From assembly GCF_041052385.1 (NCBI RefSeq), contig NZ_CP163439.1:5507001-5571000 (forward strand): DNA of 64,000 bases, written 5' to 3'. The notes under the pieces are model-generated. The model was not told the DNA's origin and ran no database searches. It saw only the letters and a program-made list of their open reading frames with translations. Positions 1 to 7,691 of the stretch are shown one piece after another; position 1 is the stretch's first letter, and each line of letters begins with the position of its first letter. A program made the position numbers and the translations under genes. The stretch comes from Streptomyces sp. R28. Lineage in GTDB: Bacteria > Actinomycetota > Actinomycetes > Streptomycetales > Streptomycetaceae.

Positions 1-344
1 GATGAGCCTTGCCTGCGGCAGGGATCCCACAACCCGTACAGGTCCGGCCCTTCACGCCACGGCTGGAAGTTCCACGTCCCGCCCTCCCACTCGCCGTACG
101 CGAAGTCAGCGAAGCCGAGGTGATACAGCACGGCACCCTCGCGCGCAGGCGCAAGAGCAGTCCAGGGCTGGGCGGGCCAGTCGGCAGTGCCCTCGATCGG
201 ATAGCCGACTTTCACAGCGTGGTGGCCCCGAGGGCCCTCCACCTCCCAGACCATGGAGCCCCGACGATTGAGCACCAGGCGCTGAGCCGTGGGCATGAGC
301 GCGTCGAGCACCACGACCGGCAGTTCAGGGGTTGAGCCGGACAA
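1..344 (-). CDS. Partial protein of unknown function, possibly kinase-like N-lobe
   Basis: The reading frame runs off the left edge, so only about 114 N-terminal residues are visible. The start is TTG at 344, chosen because GGAAGGAG lies 7-8 nt upstream. The visible part contains VWEVEGPRGHHAVKVGYP, which resembles the beta-strand and lysine of a kinase or phosphotransferase N-lobe, followed by REGAVLYHLG, where a helix glutamate would be expected. The fold assignment is only a suggestion. It follows the glycine-rich-domain gene on the same strand after about 70 bp and may be its operon partner. No glycine-rich loop is obvious. Confidence 0.5.
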   Translation of the reverse strand, partial: MSGSTPELPVVVLDALMPTAQRLVLNRRGSMVWEVEGPRGHHAVKVGYPIEGTADWPAQPWTALAPAREGAVLYHLGFADFAYGEWEGGTWNFQPWREGPDLYGLWDPCRRQGS

Positions 345-414
345 CGTCTCTTCTCCTTCCGAGCGAACGCGGCTGACCACGAGTCGAGGCCGCCCGCGTC
401 GCCGATGTCGTGTG

Positions 415-858
415 TTACGCCTGTCCGTACGGTCGGCCGCAGTCCGAGTCGCACTGCGCGAGGTTCGAGCCGTCCACGGTCCACAGGTCGTCGAAGACCA
501 TGAACCCGGCCGCCTTCATGGCGCGCACCGAGGCGGCCACCATCTCAGGGTCACGGGTTCCCCCGCCCGGCTTCGGGTTGTGGTGCAGGAAGCGGCCCGC
601 GTACCGCTCGCACAGCTCCGCGTACTCCTTCGTGTGCAGGATGAGCGCGTGCAGACCGAGGTCCACGTCGTCCGACGGAACCATGGGAACCGTGGCGGTG
701 GCTGCCGTGACCAGGAAGGCGACCGCCTGGTCCGCGATCCGCTCGGCGCGCTCGGGCGACTGCCCGTTGTGGACGACCACGAAGTGGGTGAGGCTCTCGA
801 ACAGCTCCTCACCAGCCACCGCGCGACCGGTCTTCTGATCGTTCACCGTTGCCGTCAT
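415..858 (-). CDS. Glycine-rich domain-containing protein (GRDP-like), 147 aa
   Basis: The protein matches a common Streptomyces accessory family annotated as glycine-rich domain-containing protein. Recognisable parts are DVDLGLHALILHTKEYAELC and RYAGRFLHHNPKPGGG, followed by a short cysteine-bearing tail, CDSDCGRPYGQA. Start ATG 858 is chosen because AGGAG lies 7 nt upstream; a start at 891 has no such signal. The biochemical role of the family is not established. Homologues usually sit next to XRE regulators and small hypotheticals, as here. The Cys-x3-Cys tail could bind a metal or be modified, but that is speculation. Confidence 0.7.
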   Translation of the reverse strand: MTATVNDQKTGRAVAGEELFESLTHFVVVHNGQSPERAERIADQAVAFLVTAATATVPMVPSDDVDLGLHALILHTKEYAELCERYAGRFLHHNPKPGGGTRDPEMVAASVRAMKAAGFMVFDDLWTVDGSNLAQCDSDCGRPYGQA

Positions 859-1009
859 TGCAATCTCCTGGTGTGAGGGGGTGCTTGGCACTTACGTCCC
901 GCCGTGATCGCCGAGGTCGGCTGATGGACGATCGGGAAGCGGGCTTGGAGGCCGGCCCCGAACGGGGACGGGGGAGCCGGGGAATGGGCACCCGTCCGGG
1001 GCGGCCGGT

Positions 1010-1108
1010 CTACTGGCCAATACCGAGGGCCATGCCGATCACCAGGCCGCATGACGCGCTGATCACGATGATGAAAAGGACCCCGGCGTATCGGCCGATG
1101 ACGCGCAT
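1010..1108 (-). CDS. Small one-span membrane peptide, 32 aa
   Basis: The peptide begins MRVIGRYAGVLF and is almost entirely one hydrophobic helix ending in GMALGIGQ. Its ATG overlaps the stop of the upstream 76-aa gene as TGATG, so translational coupling is likely and this overlap decides the start. No family is recognised. It might anchor or accompany the upstream protein. Its reality is supported by the coupling and the clean membrane helix, not by known homology. Confidence 0.5.
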   Translation of the reverse strand: MRVIGRYAGVLFIIVISASCGLVIGMALGIGQ

Positions 1109-1338
1109 CACAGCCCACCCCGGCTGTTGCCGTTCCTGATGGCCAGGCGTGCGCTGAGTTCTTCTCGCGCACTCGGTGGCTTCACGTTGCGCGGCAGGGC
1201 ATCCCATTCCCTGCCGCCACCGATCGGCCTTATCTGCACACGGCCGCCGACCTCACCCATGACGACGCCGATACGTCCCCGACTGGTGTCCTTGGCCAGA
1301 TCGCCGATGCCTGGTCTGGTCTGCTGGTTGCTCGCCAT
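1108..1338 (-). CDS. Small conserved Streptomyces hypothetical protein, 76 aa
   Basis: The protein reads MASNQQTRPGIGDLAKDTSR and then GRIGVVMGEVGGRVQIRPIGGGREWDA in two segments. This resembles a family of small proteins (D-x-x-R-G-R-x-G-V-V-M ... G-G-R-E-W-x-A) often found divergently from XRE regulators in Streptomyces. It is probably a small beta-rich domain; its function is unknown. No Shine-Dalgarno is evident before ATG 1338, so the mRNA may be leaderless or the start may differ slightly. It is divergent from the XRE gene at 1464 and coupled to the downstream membrane peptide. Confidence 0.65.
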   Translation of the reverse strand: MASNQQTRPGIGDLAKDTSRGRIGVVMGEVGGRVQIRPIGGGREWDALPRNVKPPSAREELSARLAIRNGNSRGGL

Positions 1339-1463
1339 GCATAGGAGGATCGCGATCGGGGGCACCTGGCCAAAAGGTCAGGCTGATTACCCAACTTGGG
1401 TAATATCACGGCAAGTAGAGAATGAGCGACGTTGCGTAGCCCTCGTAGTGTGGGAGCTTGCCA

Positions 1464-2804
1464 ATGCCGGACCCTGAACAGCCGCAGGAACTTCCGACCA
1501 GGCTGCTCACCGATCCCGAGATGATCAACGCGTGTCGGGTACGCGACTTCGCCAGGATCTTCCGGCTGGTGAAGACCAGGGCGGGCATCTATCCGTCGAT
1601 GATCGCCAGACGCTGCGAGCTGACGCCCAGTCGAGTCGGTGAAGTCATCACAGGGCGACGCCAGTTGTTGCACATGGACGTGATCGAGCGAATCGCGGAC
1701 GGCCTGAGGATCCCAGGACACATGCTCGGGCTTGCCCGGCGACATTGGGAGACGCCACAGGCCCTCGTCGTCACCGAGCCCGAGGCGCCTCAAGTGAGGG
1801 AGCCAGAGCAGCAAACACCTGCCTCTCTGCCGGGTCCGGACGTGGACAGCATCCTTGCGTTGGCCACCCGAACGAACCTCAACACCGCGACACTTGAAGC
1901 GTTCCGGTCCTCCATCGAGGACTACTGGAGGCGCGATGACCAGCACGGCGGCGAGGCGCTGAGGCCGGCCGTCGTCGGTCAACTCCGTCATGTGGTCGGA
2001 CTTCTCAAGGAGAGCCGCCCGCCGGCCATCCGGAACGGCCTGTACGGAATCGCGGCCGAGCTGGCACGCCTCACGGGCTGGACCTACTTCGACGCCCGCC
2101 AGTACAGCCAGGCGCGTGCGTACTTCACCGAGGCCCTGCAACTGGCCAAGGAGATCGATGACCGGCAGTTCATGGCCAACGTGCTGGCCTGCATGAGCTT
2201 GCAGGCGACCTACCAGGACAAGCCCGCGGACTCACTGGCACTGGTGACCGCCGCCCAGGACCAGGCCCGCTCAGCCATCGACACCACCCCGCCCGTCCTG
2301 TCCATGCTGTCCATGCGCGAAGCCTTCGCTCACGCCACCCTCGGAAACCGGGACTCCACTCACCGCGCGATCGGAGAAGCCCACCGCCATTTCGAGCAGA
2401 TCCAGGAGAGGGACCCCGATCCATCCTGGGTGTCCTACTTCGACGAGCCGAAGCTCATCGTGGATACCGGCATCGCCCACGGCCGTCTGGGCGAAGCGAC
2501 AACTGCCGAACCCTTGATCGCGGACGCCTTGCGGCGCGAGGCCCACACCAACCAGCGCGGCCGTGCGTTCCACTCGTTCTGGCTGGCGCGTACGCAGTTG
2601 GATCAGGGCAAGATCGAACAGGCATGCCACACCGCCACACGAGCACTTGAACCCGCATCAGCGGTGACCTCCGAGCGAGTCTCAGGCCATCTTAGAGAGT
2701 TCTACGGCCAGTTGGCCCCGTATAGGCAAGAGCCCGTAGCCCTGGCCTTCGAGGCGAGGCTACGGGAACTCCTACCACCGGTCAGCGGATCGATTCATCC
2801 ATGA
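1464..2804 (+). CDS. XRE-family regulator with C-terminal TPR-like helices, 446 aa
   Basis: The N-terminal 80 residues form an HTH: MIARRCELTPSRVGEVITGR is the helix-turn-helix core. The remainder is alpha-helical with TPR-like segments (AELARLTGWTYFDARQYSQA, then AYFTEALQLAKEIDDRQFMA), typical of large Streptomyces XRE sensors that may bind peptides or partner proteins. ATG 1464 is preferred over TTG 1458 because GGGAG ends 7 nt before the ATG. The gene is divergent from the small hypothetical cluster at 1010-1338 and probably controls it. It converges with the NUDIX gene, overlapping by 23 bp at the 3' ends. Its ligand is unknown. Confidence 0.8.
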   Translation: MPDPEQPQELPTRLLTDPEMINACRVRDFARIFRLVKTRAGIYPSMIARRCELTPSRVGEVITGRRQLLHMDVIERIADGLRIPGHMLGLARRHWETPQALVVTEPEAPQVREPEQQTPASLPGPDVDSILALATRTNLNTATLEAFRSSIEDYWRRDDQHGGEALRPAVVGQLRHVVGLLKESRPPAIRNGLYGIAAELARLTGWTYFDARQYSQARAYFTEALQLAKEIDDRQFMANVLACMSLQATYQDKPADSLALVTAAQDQARSAIDTTPPVLSMLSMREAFAHATLGNRDSTHRAIGEAHRHFEQIQERDPDPSWVSYFDEPKLIVDTGIAHGRLGEATTAEPLIADALRREAHTNQRGRAFHSFWLARTQLDQGKIEQACHTATRALEPASAVTSERVSGHLREFYGQLAPYRQEPVALAFEARLRELLPPVSGSIHP

Positions 2805-3315
2805 GCAGGTACAAGAGACCGACCAGCGATCCGCTGCTCACGACCTCACGGCGGTCGATCATCCCCCGTACCTCGCTGAGAGGGATCCACTCGATGCGGT
2901 CGGACTCGTTCTTCTCCGTGGGCGGCCCCGCGTAGGTCGCGCCATCCACGCGGAACACGTGGTGCTGCGAGTCGGTGATGCCGTTGGCAGGCTCGCCGTA
3001 GATCAGGGGCTTGATGGGGCCGGGGCGCCAGCCTGTCTCTTCGAGGACTTCGCGGGCCACTGCCTCTTCCGGGGTCTCGCCTTCCTCGATCAGTCCCATG
3101 GGCAGCTCCCAGGCCCACGAGTCGGTGATGAAGCGGTGCCGCCACATCATCAGCACTTCTTGGCGGTCGTTGACCACGGCGGCCACGGCCAGGTGCCGGA
3201 GGCGAACGACGTGGTACTCCCACCTGCGCCCGTCGGGTTGCTGGACGTCAACCAGACACAGATTCACCCACTTGTTGGTATAGATCTGACGCTCACCGTG
3301 GGTCTTCCACTCCAT
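2782..3315 (-). CDS. NUDIX hydrolase, 177 aa
   Basis: A complete Nudix box is visible, GLIEEGETPEEAVAREVLEE followed by TGW, fitting G-x5-E-x7-REUxEExGU. This is the Mg-binding catalytic loop that cleaves nucleoside diphosphates linked to another moiety. The N-terminal strands and the E-x-H-x-V-R-L-R segment resemble ADP-ribose pyrophosphatase-type members, but the substrate cannot be fixed from sequence. It is a soluble cytoplasmic protein of usual length. Its 3' end overlaps the convergent XRE gene, and the gene belongs to the accessory patch. Confidence 0.85.
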   Translation of the reverse strand: MEWKTHGERQIYTNKWVNLCLVDVQQPDGRRWEYHVVRLRHLAVAAVVNDRQEVLMMWRHRFITDSWAWELPMGLIEEGETPEEAVAREVLEETGWRPGPIKPLIYGEPANGITDSQHHVFRVDGATYAGPPTEKNESDRIEWIPLSEVRGMIDRREVVSSGSLVGLLYLLMDESIR

Positions 3316-3430
3316 ACCTGCGGCCCCTCTCGATCGGTCTCCAGGATCTCAGACCGACGGAGCGACGGACACGGGTTGGGTTATTTCACGTCAGTCTGAC
3401 GAGATGGCCCTACCGTACTCCTCCTCCGAA

Positions 3431-3560
3431 TGACGGCAATCGAATAACGGCAACGACGGCACACGGAGACCGACGATCACGAGCGTCAGCGATCAGGCTG
3501 GACGAAGGCGGAGCCCCCGGCCCAACAAGCTGCCCGATCCTGCTCGGAAGAGGGTGGTGC
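3431..3560. repeat. Imperfect direct repeat, copy A, upstream of the Ser/Thr kinase
   Basis: This segment shares an ordered series of words with 4975-5120: ACGGCAACGACGGC, a GTCAGCGA word, a GG-C-GG-GCCC block, and AACA..GC.GCCCGATCCTGC. Overall identity was estimated by eye at about 65-70 percent with small gaps. The repeats flank the kinase gene. Between the NUDIX start and the kinase, about 300 bp hold no other gene. Confidence 0.55.
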
Positions 3561-3615
3561 TGGGCCGATTACGCTTCTTCTGGAACGCAAAGGCCGCAAG
3601 GCAAGGGGAGTTCGC

Positions 3616-4953
3616 GTGGACGGCACCATTCTCGTAGATCGGTACCGGCTGGTGAGGCCACTCGGCGAGGGCGGTATGGGCCAGGTGTGGGAAGCACACG
3701 ATCAGAGACTGGGACGCTCAGTTGCGGTCAAGCTGATCTCAGCACTCGCTGGCGAGGGCAGCCGGGGCGGCGAGGCCCGCGCTCGGTTCTTGCAAGAAGC
3801 GCAGTTCACTGCGGCCCTTCAGCACGACAACATCGTCACTGTCCACGACCTTGGCGAGGCCACGACAGCGAACGGCACCACGCCGTTCCTTGTGATGGAG
3901 CTGCTGCGTGGCCGGGGACTGGACGTGATCCTTGGCGGCGGCCCCGTCGATCTTGCCGACGCCGCCCGCTGGGGGCTTCAGATGTGCGCTGCGCTCGGCG
4001 AGGCGCACGACTCGGGGATCCTGCACCGTGACATCAAGCCCGCCAACATCATCGTCACCGCCACAGGAGCAGTGAAGGTGGTCGACTTCGGTATCGCGAA
4101 GGCAGCCGACCCCGCCATGACAAGAGCGCTGACGCAGACGGGGTTCATCGTGGGCACCCCGCAGTACATGGCGCCCGAGCAGGCCCAGGACGGCCCGGAA
4201 AAGCGCAGCGACCTGTACGCGCTCGGCTGCGTACTGTTCGAGATGATCACCGGGTGCTTGCCCTTCAAGGCTTCCAGCCCGGCGGGCTACCTCGTTGCCC
4301 ACCTGAGGGACATTCCTCCCGCCCCCAGCTCTGTTGCGGCCGGCATTCCGGCTGCCTGGGACAAGGTGGTTCTTAGGCTTCTGGAGAAGGACCCTAAGCG
4401 CCGGTACGCGACGGCAGCGGATCTTGCTGAGCGGCTGCGTGAGCTCGTTGTCGATCCAGGCCCAGGGGGGCCCGGCGGTGGAACGCAGCCATTCCTCCCC
4501 GAACCACATGACGGTGGCGCACCGTCATCCACACCCCAGACGGCGACCGCAGCGATAGCCCTGGCGTTGTTGTGCCTTCCAGGGCTTCTGTTCATGATCT
4601 TCAAAATCCCCGAATTCATCCGCATGCCCGGTTCGCCGGCTGGGGTGCTGTGGGCGAATCTGGTGGTGGGCGTACTGGTGATGGCCATGCTTGTCACGGG
4701 TGCGTGGCTACTGTCTCAGCGCAAAATGGCCGGACGCCGGATGATCGCGATAACCGGCGCCCTGGGGGCCCTGCAGGGTATGAGTGCAAGCGCACAAGCC
4801 CTACTGACGGGCATGCAACTGACGATGGACTCGCCCGACGCAATTCTCTTCTTCTTTGTCGCCCCACTGACGGCCGTTGTGGCGGTTGCCGCAACGGTCA
4901 TGGCCATGCTTCCGTCCACCAGCCAGTGGTGCCTTCGCCGAAGCCAGGAGTGA
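3616..4953 (+). CDS. Membrane-anchored Ser/Thr protein kinase, PknB type, 445 aa
   Basis: The kinase domain spans about residues 8-270: glycine loop GEGGMGQV (17-24), ATP-binding lysine in VAVKL (about 39), catalytic loop HRDIKPANI (about 137), DFG in VVDFGIAKA (about 157), then MAPEQAQ and a DLYALG helix F. A proline/glycine linker is followed by four predicted membrane helices covering the last 140 residues. There is no extracellular PASTA domain, so it is not a classical PknB receptor. GTG 3616 follows GGGAG at normal spacing. The gene sits alone between imperfect direct repeats, suggesting acquisition or duplication as a unit. Confidence 0.88.
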   Translation: MDGTILVDRYRLVRPLGEGGMGQVWEAHDQRLGRSVAVKLISALAGEGSRGGEARARFLQEAQFTAALQHDNIVTVHDLGEATTANGTTPFLVMELLRGRGLDVILGGGPVDLADAARWGLQMCAALGEAHDSGILHRDIKPANIIVTATGAVKVVDFGIAKAADPAMTRALTQTGFIVGTPQYMAPEQAQDGPEKRSDLYALGCVLFEMITGCLPFKASSPAGYLVAHLRDIPPAPSSVAAGIPAAWDKVVLRLLEKDPKRRYATAADLAERLRELVVDPGPGGPGGGTQPFLPEPHDGGAPSSTPQTATAAIALALLCLPGLLFMIFKIPEFIRMPGSPAGVLWANLVVGVLVMAMLVTGAWLLSQRKMAGRRMIAITGALGALQGMSASAQALLTGMQLTMDSPDAILFFFVAPLTAVVAVAATVMAMLPSTSQWCLRRSQE

Positions 4954-4974
4954 ACGGAACAGTCGCCGGGGAAC

Positions 4975-5120
4975 GGAACTGACGGCAGTCCTGACGGCAA
5001 CGACGGCTCACAGAGGCTGTTGAATACAACCGTCAGCGAATAGTCCGGATAAGGGCGGGGCCCTCTCGTAACACGCCGCCCGATCCTGCGGATCAGAAGG
5101 TTGCAAGTTGGAATCCGGCC
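4975..5120. repeat. Imperfect direct repeat, copy B, with a tRNA T-arm-like end (possible att remnant)
   Basis: The segment is the counterpart of 3431-3560. Its right end reads GGATCAGAAGGTTGCAAG followed by TTGGAATCC. This looks like the variable loop and T-arm of a tRNA gene, the usual core of actinomycete integrase attachment sites. No complete tRNA cloverleaf could be built: the putative anticodon loop lacks U33 and no acceptor stem was found. It is therefore read as a degenerate att-type remnant by inference. The stretch 4954-5505 holds only this repeat and a decayed frame. Confidence 0.4.
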
Positions 5121-5398
5121 GTGTGAGCCAGGCAAGCGGGGGCGCCGGAGGGTCTGGGGCCTCAGGTGTGGACCAATGAGCTGCTGGTTCAGTCGGTTCG
5201 GTACCCGTGGCCGTCTGCCGCGGCTTTCGGCAATGTGTATCTCGCCGACGTGGGAGAGAAGCTCACGACCCATGGCCGACTGGATGAACCCGTGGAGTCG
5301 GCGAGGCCGGACATCGGTCCGCCGTTTGTGCCGGTGAGTAGGTAGCAGCGCTTGTCTTCGGGGGCGAACCACGGCAGGGGGCGGGATGCACAGGTCAT
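5120..5398 (-). pseudogene. Decayed small gene, frameshifted
   Basis: From ATG 5398 the frame reads RPLPWFAPEDKRCYLLTGTN and GGPMSGLADS. The more sensible continuation, IQSAMGRELLSHVGEIHIAE, lies in the neighbouring frame, so a single frameshift near 5295 separates the two halves. Together they resemble a small Streptomyces hypothetical of about 75-80 residues often found on integrative elements (my recollection, not checked). The original frame ends at 5189. Confidence 0.35.
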
Positions 5399-5505
5399 CA
5401 GGCGACGTCCTGCCCCATGAGTCGAGTAGGGGCCTAGCGTGGTCTGGCCCAGGGCTGCCAGGGTCACTTCGCGGCGCCACTGTACGGTAAGTGACCGTTC
5501 CTCTG

Positions 5506-6291
5506 TTATCGGCTGTCGTCGACGCGGGCCAGAAACTCCCCCAGCGCCTCGTTGAACTCTCCCGCCCGCTCCAGGTTCGGCATATGCGCCGCCCCCTCGA
5601 TCACCCGCAGCGTCGAGTCGGGGAGCGCCGCGTGCATCGCCTGCGCGTCCGATACGGGCGTGTAGGCGTCGTCCGCGCCCACGACGACCAGGGCCGGGAC
5701 CCCGACCCGGGTCAGCAGGGCGCGGTAGTCGGGGCGTTCGGCTCGGCCGCGCAGGGCCGCTGCGGCGCCCTCGGGCGGGGTCGCCGTCATCATGCGGTGG
5801 ACGTGGGCCTTGACCTCGGCGTCGGCGTACGGCGCGACCATCTTCTCCAGTACCTCGTCGGCGTATCCGCGCATGCCCTCGCGCAGTAGCCGGTCCGCCA
5901 TGGCGTGACGTGCCTGCTTGCCCTCGGGCGTCTCCGGCGCCGGGAAGGTGTCCGCGAGGACCAGGCCCCGGATGCGGCCGGGGAAGCGGTCGTAGCACTC
6001 CATGACGATCTGGCCGCCCATCGAGAGGCCGGCGAGGACGAAGGTGTCCACCTTCAGGTCGTCCAGCAGGGTCTCGATGTCCTCGGCGAAGGCGGCGAGC
6101 GGGGTGATGCCGGGGACGACCGGGGAGGCGCCGTAGCCGCGCAGGTCGGGGGCGACGACCCGGCGCCCGGCGGAGAACGTCTCGATCTGCGGGGTCCACA
6201 TCGTGCGGTCGAAGGGGTGGCCGTGGACCAGGACAAGGGGAGTCAGAGAGGTATCGACGCCTTTGTCCTCGAATGCGAGGAAGGGGCTCAT
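5506..6291 (-). CDS. Alpha/beta hydrolase, 261 aa
   Basis: The protein has the alpha/beta-hydrolase layout: oxyanion motif VLVHGHPFD, nucleophile elbow GLSMGG (Ser), acid in VVGADDAYTP and catalytic His in EGAAHMPNLE near the C-terminus. The length fits small esterase, haloperoxidase-like or lactonase members; the substrate is unknown. ATG 6291 (MSPFLAFEDKG) starts the conserved N-terminal strand; the Shine-Dalgarno is weak (AGGG). It is divergent from the MocR regulator across a short region carrying a perfect direct repeat, so it is the likely target of that regulator. Confidence 0.87.
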   Translation of the reverse strand: MSPFLAFEDKGVDTSLTPLVLVHGHPFDRTMWTPQIETFSAGRRVVAPDLRGYGASPVVPGITPLAAFAEDIETLLDDLKVDTFVLAGLSMGGQIVMECYDRFPGRIRGLVLADTFPAPETPEGKQARHAMADRLLREGMRGYADEVLEKMVAPYADAEVKAHVHRMMTATPPEGAAAALRGRAERPDYRALLTRVGVPALVVVGADDAYTPVSDAQAMHAALPDSTLRVIEGAAHMPNLERAGEFNEALGEFLARVDDSR

Positions 6292-6317
6292 GTGGACGAC
6301 CCTAGATCGGCTCAACT

Positions 6318-6352
6318 CCTCGGTGCAATAAGATCTTTGCCCTCGGTGCAAT
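6318..6352. promoter_or_regulatory. Perfect 12-bp direct repeat, probable MocR operator
   Basis: CCTCGGTGCAAT occurs at 6318-6329 and again at 6341-6352, a 23-bp period or about two helical turns. MocR/PdxR-type regulators are known to bind tandem direct repeats in the divergent intergenic region, and this site lies between such a regulator and its divergent neighbour. The second copy overlaps the upstream ATG at 6351, arguing that translation begins downstream at 6369. Confidence 0.65.
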
Positions 6353-6368
6353 GTCAGGGGGATGGCTC

Positions 6369-7691
6369 GTGGACGACTACCGGCGTCTCGCCGACCGCAT
6401 AGCCGACGACATCGCCGCCGGGCGGCTGGAGCCGGGCCAACGGCTCCCTCCGCAGCGGGTGTTCGCGCGGCGACGCGGGATCGCCGGGTCGACGGCGGGG
6501 CGGGTGTACGCCGAACTCGTACGGCGGGGACTGGTCGTCGGCGAGGTCGGCCGCGGCACCTTCGTGCGGGCCGCTCCGGCGGGGCCGGGTGAGCGGGCGC
6601 TCGTCGAGGCCGCGACCGCGGCGCCGGTCAACCTGGAGCTCAACTACCCGTCCGCGCCGGGCCAGTCGGAGCTCCTCGCCCCGGCCCTCGCGCCGCTCCT
6701 GCGCCCCGACGTCCTGACCGAGGCCCTGCGCCCCGCCGCGGCCGACGGCACACCAGCGGTCCGGGAAGCGGCCGCCGCCCTCCTGGCCACCCCGGGCTGG
6801 CGCCCCGCCCCCGGGCGGCTCCTCTTCACCGGCAACGCCCGCCAGGCCATCGCCGCCACCCTCGCCTCCCTCGTCCGGCCCGGCGGGCGCCTCGGTGTCG
6901 AGCCGCTGACGTATCCCCTGGTCAAGGAGATCGCCGCCCGGCTCGGCATCACACTGGTCCCGCTGACGGCGGACGAGGGCGGGGTACGTCCGGAGTCGGT
7001 CGCCGCGGTGCACCGCAGAGCCCCGCTGTCCGCGCTCTACCTCCAGCCGACCCTGCACAATCCGACGTCCCTGACGGCGAGCGGCGAGCGGCTCCGCCAA
7101 CTGGCCGCCGCCGTCCGCGCCCTGGACATCCCCGTCGTCGAGGACCGCATCTGGTCCTTCCTCACGGACGACGACCCCCTCGCCGCCCACGCGCCCGACC
7201 TCACCCATGTCGTGGACGGGCTCTCCAAGCGCGTCGCCCCCGGGCTCACCGTCGGCTTCGTCGTCGTGCCCGAGGCGCGCCTCGGGGCGGTGGCGGCGGC
7301 CGTACGGTCCGGTGGGTGGAGTGCGGGGCGGTTCGCGGTGGACGCGGCGGCGCGGTGGATCGCGGACGGGACGGTTCAGCGGCTGGTCGCGGCGAAGCGG
7401 GCGGATGCGGCGCGCCGACAGCGGATCGTCGGTGAGGAGCTGCGCGGGTTCGCCGTACGGTCCGATCCGCGCGCCTATTTCGCCTGGTGGGAGCTGCCCG
7501 CCCCGTGGCGCGCGGACACCTTCACGGCCGCCGCGGCCGCGCACGGCATCGCGGTGACACCCGGACCCGCCTTCGTCGTCGACCCGAACCGCACCCCGGA
7601 CGCCGTCAGGCTCGGGCTTGCCTCGGCCGCGGAGCCTGATCTGCGGCGGGCGCTGCGGACGCTCGCCGGCGTCGTACGAGGAGCTCCGTGA
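6369..7691 (+). CDS. MocR-type GntR regulator fused to an aminotransferase-like domain, 440 aa
   Basis: The first 75 residues are a GntR winged helix (LADRIADDIAAGRLEPGQRL, then GRVYAELVRRGLV). After a linker comes a fold-type I PLP-enzyme domain with the likely PLP lysine in VDGLSKRVAPG (about residue 287) and the NPTSLT segment. MocR proteins sense PLP or amino compounds and usually regulate a divergent gene, here the alpha/beta hydrolase. GTG 6369 is chosen because AGGGGG lies 8 nt upstream, while ATG 6351 sits inside the operator repeat. The 3' end overlaps the convergent membrane gene by 86 bp. Confidence 0.88.
   Translation: MDDYRRLADRIADDIAAGRLEPGQRLPPQRVFARRRGIAGSTAGRVYAELVRRGLVVGEVGRGTFVRAAPAGPGERALVEAATAAPVNLELNYPSAPGQSELLAPALAPLLRPDVLTEALRPAAADGTPAVREAAAALLATPGWRPAPGRLLFTGNARQAIAATLASLVRPGGRLGVEPLTYPLVKEIAARLGITLVPLTADEGGVRPESVAAVHRRAPLSALYLQPTLHNPTSLTASGERLRQLAAAVRALDIPVVEDRIWSFLTDDDPLAAHAPDLTHVVDGLSKRVAPGLTVGFVVVPEARLGAVAAAVRSGGWSAGRFAVDAAARWIADGTVQRLVAAKRADAARRQRIVGEELRGFAVRSDPRAYFAWWELPAPWRADTFTAAAAAHGIAVTPGPAFVVDPNRTPDAVRLGLASAAEPDLRRALRTLAGVVRGAP

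Noticed and set aside
5060..5125. Functional tRNA gene
   Set aside because: The T-arm-like part is convincing, but no acceptor or D stem could be paired and the anticodon loop lacks the invariant U, so it is kept only as a possible att remnant.
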